DNA of 64,000 nucleotides. It comes from Serilophus lunatus. Lineage: Eukaryota; Chordata; Aves; Passeriformes; Eurylaimidae. The position numbers were made by a program, and so were the translations under genes. Positions 26,112 to 37,707 of this stretch are shown here, piece by piece (the stretch's first letter is position 1; each line of letters starts with the position of its first letter). The notes under the pieces are model-generated. The model was not told where the DNA came from, searched no databases, and saw only the letters and a program-made list of their open reading frames with translations. Location of the stretch: assembly GCA_013399895.1 (NCBI GenBank), contig VXBA01005360.1, positions 846,453-910,452 on the forward strand, given 5' to 3'.

Positions 26112-29100
26112 GTAAGTGGCAATACCTCTCCACCATTCTGACCTTTTAAGTAAAAGGTGTGTTTGGTGTTACTCATATGATGCTGGTACCTTTCTCCTCC
26201 CCAGAATATCCAGTAAAATGTTTTGAAGGATTCCTTGTCTGTGACCAAAGTGTTCTTTTCTAAATACATATTCAATCTCATCTCTTATGAGCAATAGTAT
26301 TTCATTTTGAAATGTATCTTTTTTAGTTGTCTGTATTTTTTGGCATCAGTTTCTCAGTAGAGGAAAATGTTTGTCATTTTCTCTCTTTCACAAGTAGTAC
26401 CTAAACACTGGAGATATATTTAATTTGTGAACAAATTCATCTCTAGAAAAACGTTTTGCTGGTATATTCTTAGAACAACAAAGTCATCACTTTGAGATAC
26501 TGTCAACAACTTACTTTATGTTTGGTCCCTTTTGCCTCCTCTCATGAGACACTACAGAACAGTTTACCTAATTGCAAAGTTAGCTTTAGATCTTTCAGAG
26601 GGATTTAACTACTGTGCTTAAGTTATTAGGCTTAGGTTACCATATGTGTAACATCTAAGATGCTTTTGTTCTTCTGTTGGTAGTTCAACCAAGGCTAAAC
26701 GCCAAAAACCTCTACAAAAAGTTTAACATTGAAGAGAGCATGAAGAAGGTCTTTTTAATTGTGAAAATTGTGATCTATCGTTCTTTTCATATAGGGAGGA
26801 AGTGAAAGAACAACTAGAAAAGAAAAAGAAAGGATCCAGGGCTTTGGCTGAGTTTGAAGAAAAGATGAATGAGGTTGGTAATATTGTTAGCTTTTAAGAT
26901 ATGATTCCTTTTATCTAACAAGCTACTTCTCTTCTTTTATCATTAACAGTACCAAGAAGCCATAGTAGTTCACCCAAGCTTTTAATGAGTAAATATTTTG
27001 TTAAATTTATATTGGGAGATAAAGTTACTCTCAGTTCAGAGAAACACTACATAAAAACTTCTTTGTAAAACTTGACCTTGTCATAAATGTAAATACTTTT
27101 ATACAAATTCATGTGCTTATTTTAATAAATTGAACTCAAGCATTTTCAGTTTTGATAACCCCAAGTCTCTTGTGCTAATCTTCCCTTGTTTAAGGTCACA
27201 GAATCCAAATATATTGGAAAAACACGTGTTACTGGAAACAGAAGCCTTTGGAAAGGAATGTACATGTAATAATGTGGGAGAGGGCACAAAAATGTCCTTC
27301 AGTGCACAGACAGGACTATAAAGCACTTCTTTTTCACTCACAAGATGATTACAATATCTGCTGGTTCCCTGCTACAAATGCAGGTGTTCTATGCTTGCAT
27401 TCTGTACCTACTGGAGATCAGCACAGTGTAAGAAAGTTTCACATATAACTCCTGTTGTATGCAAGGGAGAAATTAGTATACAATGAATTTAACTGTTTCT
27501 GTTCCTTCTGGGGTCCTGGTATCTTGAGATAAGCTTCAGGCAATAATCTTCATTATTGTGTGTGAGTTTCTGGTTGAAGTACATTATGCTCCTATTACTG
27601 GAAGGGCATAATGCCCCTGGTGTTCTTGCTGTACCTTTTTGCCTAAGAAGTTATACCAGGATTTGGAGGTCCATGGGGTGCTATTCTGAGAGGATCTGCT
27701 ATTCTATGCTCTGAGTTCTAGCTTGGTGAGTTTGGTTTAGTATTCTGTTGTATTCCTTTTCTGTTTTTAGCTTTGCTTCCTTGGGTTTGGAAGCACATTA
27801 GGCACAGCACTGTATCCTGGCTAATCTGCCATGTCTCTCAGCAGCACTGTTCAGCTAATTCACAATATGCTGACGTGGGCATCTGTGTATCATCCTGCAT
27901 TGCACAGGTTATTTAATTCCTGATATTTCTGTCTCTTCAGCACAGTATGTGGATTATTGTTGTTTTGCCAATACAGAACCAATGCAGCTTCATTGTGAGG
28001 ATTAGAATGAAAATAAGGCAGCACCTGTTGTGTCTGACAGTGCCAATTGAACCCAGCAGCCTTTCAGTTTGATGGGGGCAGGTTGGATGCTTAAACTTCT
28101 TGAAGGGGGGGATTTTAGGTAGGCCTAGCAAATCTGTGAGGAATTGAAAAGGACACATCCAGGGTGCTTGGCCTAACAAATCAAGAGCATTTCTATGAAG
28201 ATGTGTTTAGTAATTTGATCTAATTATTGCTGCCACCAAAGAAGCCCAGAACAGACACTACAGACACCCATACGCTGAAGAAGGGCCAGGAGAATTTTTC
28301 TTGAAGTTTTGTTTCAGGTGATTTTTAGAACTAAGACAAAATTGCTGCTTTTGTGGTAGGGTGTCCTGGTTTTCTAAAATGTTCTAGCAAGAACACTGTG
28401 GTACAAAAGCAAAAATACCATAATTGATGACAGTCTCTTAAAGCCAAATAACTTGAACACTGAGGTGTGAACTAACACTGTTTCAATAAATATTAATCTG
28501 TAAAATCAAGTGTATTACAGCCTTGTTAACATTATGTGCTGTTCATTTTCCCTGGGTTTTGTTAAAACTATAATGTCATGTAGAGGAGAGAGCTTCAAAA
28601 AAGCTGTTCAAAAATGATGCTCCTGTCACAGTTTCTGTTTGGTTTTGATTTCAGAATTGGAGGAAAGAACTGGAAAAACACAGGGAGAAATTACTGGGTG
28701 GAAATGAGAGTTCCTCCAAAAAGAAAGAGGTGAGTTATTTTCAATTTCATACAGTCTGTGTTTGAAACTGGATTTATCATCAGTGCTGCCAACACAGAAT
28801 TTCATAAGTACCTTTTAAAAGCCAGTATCAAAGTACATAAATCTAAATACATGACAAAATGATGCCAAAGTAACTTTTGTTTTATTTTATTTTTAAGAAA
28901 AAGAAAAAGGAAAAGAAGAAATCTAATAGGGTGAGCAAAATTTTCACTTTTCTGAGCTTTTTTGCTTTGAGGTTGTTCCTATTTGTCATTTAAGTTCGCT
29001 TGGAAAAGGAATATATATATAGTGATACAGTGATTTTAGATGTTAAATTAGCTTACTTTTATTAGAGGGGGTTTGTGTACATTCTGTACAACTTCTGCTT

Positions 29101-32100
29101 AAAGGGAGGAAAAGAGATATTATCAAATGAACAGTGTTAATAGTGACTTAGTAGTTCTATTTAAGAAAATCTATGTAAGACCAGCTTTGAAGTCAAATTT
29201 TATTGATGTTACTTTGAAAATGAAGACATTTTAGAGAGTGTTTGGATGAGCTTTTCACTGTTTGCCAGACAAAATGCTGCATCTCACAAGCTTCACTTTT
29301 TGTTGTGTTTGGTCAAGTTGTCTTCATCTTCCTCTTCTTCATCAAGCTCTGATTCTTCCAGCAGCTCATCTGATTCAGAAGATGAGGTAAGAGCTAACTT
29401 ACTGGAATCTATTGGGTTTTGTTCATGAGGCTTATTTAACACAGATTTCAGTAATATTGTTTGGGGGCTTGGTTTGCATAAAACTATTTACTTTTTATGC
29501 ATTTGGTGCATATAATAATGTTGTTAATTTCAGACATATTCAAGAGTTTCTATATGAATGCTATAGATTTTGGGTTCCCGGCATGTAAACTGGATCCATT
29601 TCTGTTTTGACATTGAATTGTATGCTTTTTTAATAGGATCTCCCATCTAATCATGAAAATGCAAACATTTTTACTTTTTAGCAAAAATCTTTGTTACGGA
29701 TAATCAGACTCTACAGCGCACATCTAGATAATAAACAGAATCTAGAGAACCTGGATTTTTCACCAGTTTATATTTTTTCAATGCAGAAGAGTTACGAAGT
29801 TGCTTCACTAAAAGAATCAATTGTAGCATACTTTATTCCTCAAGAGAACATAATACCCTGTAGGAATTTTGTGTTCCTATAACCTTACATTTAATGTAAA
29901 TCTTCAGTTCTAGGACAACAAATTCAAGTTTGTGTTTTTCCTTCTTTTCCTACAATATTTGTGGATAGGATAAAAAGCCAGGGAAGAAAAGAAGGAAAAA
30001 GAAGTATCGCTCCTCACGGAAATCCTCAGCAAGCTCAACTTCAGAATCTGAGTCAGATGGCAAGGTAAATATGCAGATATGTTATAAAGACAGGAACATT
30101 TCTGACTTTTGCATATCAATATGGGTTTTTATCTTCCAAATTTAAAGCCCTGCATTCTCCCTGTGCCCGAGCTGCACTTTTTATCTCCTCCATGCAATCT
30201 GGCATCTGCCTCCACTGGCCACAATGCCTGGCAAAAATAATGTGATCTTTTAGAAAATGAGCATGCTTTATTCCAGCCACTTGTAGTTATTTTTCTGAAT
30301 TCAGACACACGCAGCTTTTGTGCTGCTCAAATGTTTAGTTTTAATACTACGTCAACACTTAAAATTTTCAGTTAAATTCTTCTGAATATGCTATTTAATT
30401 GAACACCATCTGTGAGCGTACAAGTATTGCAGGATATCAGTGGCCAGAATATTGCCTTTCTAAATATCTGTGAACTGAGTAGTTTCCTGGTGGAGAACTG
30501 AGCCTTTCCCAAATGCATATTAAATTGAAGTTGTCTTTTTTCTTTTCTGAAAGTAGAACAGTGTAGATACACAGACTTACTGATTGAACAAAAAAGTGAA
30601 GATACGTGAGGCAATTTGTTCTGTTATGTTAGCATTTTTCTTTATTACAGTGTGTAATAACTGTACTTCTTGCCAAAATATTAATATTGCAGTGAGTTGT
30701 TAAGATTCTGTGTGTAGACTTTATCACAGGGTTTCACTGGAGTACCTAATTCAGTGGGGTTAAGTTGTGGGGAATCACTGTTTGCATACACCTACAAATT
30801 TGTGCTCATGGGAAGCTACAAACTTTTGCAATATAAAGGGACACATGGGATACCCTCACTGCTGAAATTGGAAGGCAGAGAACTCCAGGGAAATGCCTTA
30901 ACCCCAGCCCAATCAGTGGAGATGGACCCGGATAAAGAGTAAAATTTCCTGATTTTACCTGTTCTGTGTGGTTACAGTAGTGACAGCTGGTGTCCTTTCC
31001 AGAGGCTCCTTACCTGTATTGCAAGCACATTGTTACCTGGTGCCATACAGACCTTCTTCTGCTGCTGGTTCAGGAAGTAAGCAGCTGCATCAAAATGATG
31101 GCTTTTTCATATTTCTCCTGTTAACTGCAAGATAGAAAGGAAAACTCTAAAGAATTACCTTCAAGAGACAGAAAAAGACTGTGGGTCAGAAGGCTTTTGG
31201 GATTTCTGTCTTTTTCAGGAAATAATTTTGTCATGGTTTATGTTTTCTATTTAGGACAGCACAAAAAAGAAGAAGTCAAAAGAAGACTGTGAAAAAGAGA
31301 AGGTACTTTTGTGCTTTAAATACTTAGATCGGAACTACATTTTGCATACCTAATGGAGCTTGCTTTTTTGAGTATTGAAAGTCTCAATTTACACCTATGG
31401 AAATTTTCTGTCATAAGGAGGCCAGTGCACCCAAATTTAAGGTAGACTTTTAGCTGGATTCAGCTCCTGTGTTAGCAATTGTTAGTGGAAACTGCTTGAT
31501 CTCTTCTTGCTAAGAAAGTAAATTAAAAAATTATCTAATCTGCAGTAGTAGAACAGATGCATTCTTGTATTTTGGGGTTTACCTTTAGCTGTCACATTGA
31601 GCTAAAAATATGTGTGATGATGTTTCAGTGGCATACCTAGTAGGATATTGGCTTGTTACTGTAAGTTAAGGAACATCAAGCACTGGTTATCTTTATCTAA
31701 GTGTAGTCATAATTATAGATACTGTACTTTATGACAGCTTTGAAGAATTGCAGGGAAAAATATATTAGCTTATGAAAAAATTACCTTATTCTATCTTTTT
31801 TCTGAGCATGAAAATTCTCTCTCCTTCCCACCACAACACCATTTTGTACAGTCATCCATTATGTTCCTTCCATTATGTTTAATGTAAATAATCTAATTGA
31901 CTTCAATTTCAGCTATTGCTACCCTGTGGGTAGCGATAAAAAATCTAACAGTGCTTTGAGTCCACCCAAGTCTTTCTCTCCAGTTACTTTTCTTACCACA
32001 TTGTCCTCTACTACTTCAGTCAGTAACACTGACTTCGATGTACAAATTCTCCGTTCTCACTTGCTCCTGCTTCTGTTTTCCACTGTCAATTTCCCAGCAA

Positions 32101-35048
32101 CTCCATTAGAGTAGCTTTTCTTCGAAGAACAAGTGTCTACCATAGTCCCTTATTGTAATGCTGCTTTCCCACATCTTTTGAAAGCAAAGGGCACCTGGGG
32201 ACTAGAGGTCTTCCCCTACCTGCAGATCCCCCATCTCTCCAGATGGGCTGCATCATGTGTACTTTTCATGAGCTCTTGTGGGAAATGATTGAGGTGCCTG
32301 TAATAGACTCCATAGCACAGCTGAGATGTGTGATCCTGCCTTGCAAAAGGAAAATGATTAGCATGATTTTTTTTTCAGTTTCTGGCCGTACAAATTGAAT
32401 ATGAGAAAGTAACTTCAGTCTTAGAAACACCTTGCCCGGTCCAGAGGGGGGAAGAAAAGTAGCCAGGGAGGCAGAAAATTAGCTCATCAAAACAATCTCC
32501 TGCAGCATCAAAATTTCAAAAAGTCTGTCCTTTAAATGCACTGAAATTAAATAGGAAGTATTGGAAGTTTAGTTGGCAAGGGCAGTTTGTCCTGGTTCAA
32601 CACAAATAATACATGGAGCTTTGTCTTTCTGTTCCATCAGCAAAGCAAAAGCCTGAAGCTACAGTTTTTGTATGCACATATTGAGACATCTTCAGTTACT
32701 TGCTATTTAAAAGTGGTGAAATGTCTTATTTTCAAATGCATACTCCTCCATGTGTTATTATTTAAAATAAGAGACTTATTATTCTTCTCACTTCTAGAAA
32801 GTTGCTGTATCTTGGTAACAAGAAAATGGAATATACAGAAAATTACTATTTTCACTAAAAGCATTTTAACAATTTGGTGGGGCAATTTGCTGATGACGAG
32901 TAATTAGTTTAATGTAAACAGCATTTTAAAATATTTCACAAGTTAGAAGTGATATTTCAATCTTAAATTTTAAGCAGAACTTTTATAAAATTTGGAAGGC
33001 CTGATTTTACTCACAAATATATTACTTTTGTGTAGGAAGGTAAAAATCACCACAGGAAAAGGAAGAAAGCAGATCGTGGTGATGGACCTTTATCATCAGA
33101 ATCTGTATCTGAATCAGATCAGACAGAGGAGGTCAGTGTGAAACTTCAATTTCAGACGTTAGTGCTTGCAGCTTACTGATTCACATGAGTAAATGAATGA
33201 ACTAGCTTATATTTAATATGTTGTTGGAACTGTTCTACTCTGGTACAGGTGAATTGAAGAGTTCAGTGCATTCGAAGTTGTTTTTTTCTCTTTAATAAAA
33301 AATTTTAGTAAGGATTGTTTAGTCCAGCTTCTATCACCTACAAGTAATTTTGAATTAATTTTCTTGAGAACTTTTTATGGATATTACATTTGGGTTAATT
33401 TTTCTTTAGGTGCAAGCAAAAAAGAAGAAAAACAATGAGGAAAAAGAGAAAACAGCAAGTATCCCTCTTACACTGTAGTTTTAGGATATAAATAGTCTGT
33501 ACTTGGTTAATTTCCAATTTCACATTTTTCACTAATACAGATGTTTTATAACAGTAGTCTAGTGTCACATGAATCTAAATTAACAGTTTCTCTAGTTACC
33601 TGTTGAAGTAACTTTTTCAATTGTTGAATTAAAGAAGATTTTGTCACTATTTTACACACACATGATTTGAGATTTATATGTTTAACACTTAGTGTAGAAT
33701 ATGTTTTACTCTGTATCAACCTACTAGAGCTACTGATACTTGTAACTGTACCAGGTAGGGTAGCAGTTTGCCACCCAGACAGACATCAGTGCTATTCCTT
33801 TGTTAGCATTGTGGATAATTCCTTGGTAAACCCTCTCTTCCACCATGAAAAGGGCCTTAGGACATAATTGCTGCAACATCTATGACATTATAATTCTGCC
33901 CCAAACAAAAAGCTACCGGCAGCCTGTGAACTTTTTAATTTTCAGTTACTGTTAGTAAAAATGAGAGAGGAAGTGCTTTGTATAGAATACCCAGATTTAA
34001 AACGTGTACCTGAGGCTCCTCATTTAGGAGTGTAGTGGTTTTGAAATCCTAAATGGCCACTGAAGATGTCTGTATTATCTCCTCTGTCAGCAGCAGTGTT
34101 CCTAATTAGGTGTTTCAGTCGTCTGGATGAGTTAGGGCAAAGGGAAGGTCTACATTAGTCATGTAACAATAAACGCATGGGAGTATCACTGACACTTAAT
34201 ATACACTTTTCCATAGAACTTGTTTGTTTTTTCAAAATCATATAAAGTGATTACTACCAAATTTTTGCATCGATTTTTATGTATAAGGAATATGTATAAA
34301 AATCATATGTATTTTTACTGATTTTTTCACTTGTGTAATGACACACCTGTTTGAGATTTGCAGGTGGAATTCTGCTTGCAAAAAGACAGGATGGTATCTC
34401 TCATCATCTGTATTACAGTGGATCAGCATATTAACTTCAGGATTGAATCCAGAAGGCTTAATTTGGGTGTATTTATATTCACAATTGAGATAATAATTGT
34501 TCTATTTTAAACGAGGTACAAGTGCTAGCAATTCTAGCCAAGTGCAGTTGAACTAGTTAGTTTTGCACAGTGAATTTAAGTGCTTTAAAAACTGTAAACA
34601 TCCTAGTTATCCACATATATAAGATGTCGCTGCTTGTCAAAGCGCTTCCTTGTTATTTTTTCAGTAATTATAAAGCAACGAAAATAATTTAAAAGATTAG
34701 GAAATGTAATAGTGACAGTGATGAGAGGTGTGAAGTAGCAATATCATGGTGGAGATAAATTGAAGACTGGTCATAACAGTGCAAATTGCTGGGTAAAACA
34801 TGAGTTTTCTGTTTGTGATTTCTCAATAGGCTTCTGTAGAAATCTCTTTTGAAATGTCTTCGCAAATTCTTCTCAGTCCTTTCTGTGCTCTCATTTTGCA
34901 TTAGCAGAATTAGCAGATGGCAATTTTATTACACAATAATTTCCATTTAATTTTTTCGTAGGATAAAATGAAAAAGAGAAAGAAGCACAAGAAACATGGT
35001 AAAAAGAAGAAAAAGAAGATGACTGGTTCAAATTCAGATTCAGAATAA
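26014..35048 (+). CDS. FAM133B: FAM133 family Lys/Ser-rich protein (ten visible exons, first exon missing)
   Basis: Spliced exons: 26014-26111, 26795-26873, 28655-28729, 28898-28930, 29318-29386, 29969-30064, 31255-31302, 33036-33131, 33410-33454, 34962-35048 (TAA 35046-35048). They join in frame to 241 aa. With the eight residues expected from exon 1 this gives about 249, against 247 in human FAM133B. The conserved N-terminus runs from AYMNPIAMARARGP through GPTIQDYLNRPRPTW and EEVKEQLEKKKKGS to NWRKELEKHREKLL. After it come a poly-Ser/Asp block and alternating Lys-rich and Ser/Glu-rich segments, ending in a KKRKKHKKH tail. Molecular function is not established. The low-complexity basic/acidic tail suggests a nuclear protein, by inference only. 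Position next to CDK6 supports FAM133B orthology. Confidence 0.93.
26795..26873 (+). CDS. FAM133B: FAM133 coding exon 3
   Basis: 79 bp. It completes Trp and encodes EEVKEQLEKKKKGSRALAEF followed by EEKMNE. The donor is GTTGGT after GAG, weaker than its neighbours. Conservation with human is very high here. Confidence 0.95.
28655..28729 (+). CDS. FAM133B: FAM133 coding exon 4
   Basis: 25 codons, phase 0 on both sides. It encodes NWRKELEKHREKLLGGNESS followed by KKKE, the end of the conserved N-terminal region. Confidence 0.95.
28898..28930 (+). CDS. FAM133B: FAM133 coding exon 5 (33-bp micro-exon)
   Basis: Eleven codons, KKKKEKKKSNR, between TTTTTAAG and GTGAGC. The match is to human KKKEKKKSGR. 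The exon is short and in phase 0, so skipping would keep the frame. Confidence 0.9.
29318..29386 (+). CDS. FAM133B: FAM133 coding exon 6 (poly-Ser/Asp)
   Basis: 23 codons: Leu, then nine Ser, Asp, six Ser and DSEDE, matching the human Ser-run exon. Ser is encoded by mixed TCN and AGC codons, so this is a selected protein run rather than a simple trinucleotide repeat. Confidence 0.93.
29969..30064 (+). CDS. FAM133B: FAM133 coding exon 7
   Basis: 32 codons: DKKPGKKRRKKKKYRSSRKS, then SASSTSESESDGK. It matches human [20 protein letters not shown] with Ser/Glu alternation. Phase 0 at both ends. Confidence 0.94.
31255..31302 (+). CDS. FAM133B: FAM133 coding exon 8
   Basis: 16 codons, DSTKKKKSKEDCEKEK, between TTTAG and GTACTT; human counterpart DSLKKKKKSKDGTEKEKD. 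Phase 0. Confidence 0.92.
33036..33131 (+). CDS. FAM133B: FAM133 coding exon 9
   Basis: 32 codons, ending GPLSSESVSESDQTEE, which aligns with human KPLSSESLSESEYIEE. Phase 0, donor GTCAGT. Confidence 0.93.
33410..33454 (+). CDS. FAM133B: FAM133 coding exon 10 with GC donor
   Basis: 15 codons, VQAKKKKNNEEKEKT, after TTTCTTTAG. The only donor that keeps the downstream KMKKRKKHKKH frame is GCAAGT directly after ACA, so this is a GC-AG intron. A GT four bases further on would shift the frame and meet TAA one codon into the next exon. Confidence 0.85.
34962..35048 (+). CDS. FAM133B: FAM133 terminal coding exon
   Basis: 28 codons plus TAA. It encodes DKMKKRKKHKKHGKKKKKKM and TGSNSDSE, comparable to the human KKKKKHKKHSKKKKKK tail with a short Ser-rich end. 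Confidence 0.94.
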   Translation, partial: DKMKKRKKHKKHGKKKKKKMTGSNSDSE

Positions 35049-37030
35049 TATTTAAAAAAACGCTGAGACTATCAACAGAAGTGCAATGACTAAAGGAAAC
35101 TTAAACTGTGAAATGACAGCAAACTTTACCAAACTGCATGAGTTTTCCTGTGTTTTAGAAATACTCCTAATCTTTCAGTAGCCAGACAGATGCAGCTGTG
35201 CTGGGAAAGACCATTGGTATTGCCTGCTGCTTAATACAGGAGGTTCAACTTTTAGAAAATTCCAGTGAGCAGTGTTAGATGTTCGAAACAATATGAGATG
35301 GTAGGCCAGCTGAGGTGTAAAATATTGAAGAATAAGACTGTTTAGATAGTAAAAGTAGTCTTTTAAAGCATTAGTCATAGTCTTTATTTGTAAATGAGGA
35401 CAAATTAAATCCCAAGTTCATCCTGCAGGTTAATATTATACATAAACTATTACAAGCTGGTGTCTGCTAATGGAAAACTAATGATAACATTTAAAAGGCT
35501 GCCTTTGTAGAAATGTGTATCATCTGCCCCCTTACCGTCTTCATGCTTATGAGAAAGGGAATGCTAGCTACCATTTTGGCTAACTGAATAGGGTGCCTTT
35601 GCCTTTGATTCTTGCAAATCTCTGCTAATTTTAGTCCATGCAGCATCTCTGATTCCTGAGAAGCTAGAGCTATTGTCAGCAGACTTCTGAATAAGCAGTT
35701 TTGAGCTTCCAAGCATGTGCTTCTGCATTCAGCAAGAGCAGTGACATGTTGCTGTGTAACTGACAGTCAGAACCTGAGCATTTCACCTTTGCTTCTTTGA
35801 GACAGCGATAGACCTTTGCCAGTAAATATGTGTATTTCATTTAATGTTATTTTGGTTTAATTGGAAACTTCTTGCAAACACTGGTAGCCTTCTTTGCATT
35901 ATCTTTAGAATGGTTTTGCATGATTTGTACCATTTTTAAATTAACAAAATGCAAGTAATCCCTTGTTGTAACCCGTTCTATGAATTACGTTCCACATGCA
36001 GAGTTTCATGTATGTATTTAGTTATAGTTCATTGCTGTGTTTAAGTGCACACTTGCTGAAAATATTTAGCATGTAAAAAGCAGGGTTTTGATACCTTAAC
36101 AGCTTCATATTGAAGCTGATTTTACTCTAAGCAAGTTCAGTGGCAGATCTGTTACGTGACGTGTCTTGTTAAATTAAAAAAACTACTGCCAGAATCTCAT
36201 TAAAGATACTGTTTAAACAGTTTGTATTTATATTTTTGTACTTGAGGGCTACGGAATGTTGACCTAAGTCATAAAGCTGTTTTAATTTAGCTGCTTTAGA
36301 TATTGAAATAAGCTTTCTTAAATTTAATGTGCACAGAAGAAAACACAAGCAACCATTTGATTTTATTTTACATGAAATTCTCACTATATCTTCCATTGAA
36401 ATACTGATTGCTGGGCATGTTGTTAGCCTTTAACAACTGCCCATCCACCCCAGACAGTCAGCTATAGATTGTATTCTTGATCCACCCCTTTTTTTCATTG
36501 CACAGGTGCTAACTTAGGACTTAACCTCTTGCATACAGATGTTTCAAACATCGTATTGCCAAGAATTTCAAGAGTTTTAGGACATTGATTATTAGTCTGC
36601 AAACCATAACTAAAAACTGTGGGAGAAAGATGATTTCATATTGCCATTGTACAGAGAAACTGACTTTGAGGATTTGGGAAAATACAGCCATTGAGTTACA
36701 GCAATGTCCCTCTAAAGGATAGTAATATTTTTATCAAATATTTTATAGTGTTGGGCTTGGTGTTACTGGTTCTAGACTGCTTTGTCAGTGAAGTTAATAT
36801 CAAGGCAAGATGCAGTGAACAGTAGGGGTTTGATTTGGGATTTGTGTTTAGTTTTGTTGGCATTGTTTTCTTAAGTTGTGGTGTTGCAGTTTTGGTAGAA
36901 GAACTTGTAATGAACCATAGAATAAATACTCTGTCCTGTATGATACCTTATTTGACTTTTACACAACCGCCTGCCACAGAAAGAAATAAAAATGGAAGTG
37001 AGACCCAGTCTTCCAAATACCTAACCTGGA
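35049..37030 (+). other. FAM133 3' UTR and downstream
   Basis: Non-coding AT-rich sequence after the FAM133 stop. AATAAA occurs at 36921-36926 and again near 36984, either of which would give a 3' UTR of about 1.9 kb. No exon of another gene is recognisable here. Confidence 0.5.
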
Positions 37031-37649
37031 TGTAATTTTAATTGTCTCAATATAGCTGTTTGCTCTACCCAGTCTGGTCTTCCAGTGCTGCTGTCATGCT
37101 TGGGAAGGGGTGTAGCTGCATAACGGGCTTACAGGCTGTGTCAATTCACAGCAAAGCTGCTTTAGTACTGAGAGGGAAATGCTTCAGTTTGCAGTATGTT
37201 AACGAGCACGTTTTATCTCCTCCTGCATCCTCTTTTTTTTTTTCCTGAAGGGAAAGTGGAAGTCTGGCCTTAACCCTTCAGCTTTGCCAATGTGCAGACG
37301 TGAGTACGTGAGGTGGTGATGCGGGTTTCACGTGGCTCCTACAGCCACAGTCCAAGTTTCAGCAGAGGGACAAAGCAGAAAATGGGCAACGCAGGAATAA
37401 AAGTGTTTTAATAGATTTCAGCCTCAGAAGTAATGTGTATTTAATTTTTAGCTCTTCTCAGAAACATTTTCACAAGTTTGAAACGCAGTTATTTTACTTT
37501 CTACGACTGCTGGGGTTTTTTTTTAAATGCGTGACAAGAGTTGATCTTAGCTCCGCCCGTTGGTGTGTTTGTGCCGGCCGGGCCCCAGTGGCCCCGCGCA
37601 CGGTCCGGCCGCGTTGCCGCGGGAACGGCGGGAGCGGCTCCCGGCCGCC

Positions 37650-37707
37650 ATGAGCAGGAAGGGGCTGCAGCTCCTGGTGGACTCGCTGACCCGATCCTCC
37701 AAACACT
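37650..37707 (+). CDS. Calaxin-like exon 1
   Basis: 19 codons plus the first base of Phe20, donor GTGAGT, in the CpG island. It forms the N-terminal helix seen in calaxin. Confidence 0.9.
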
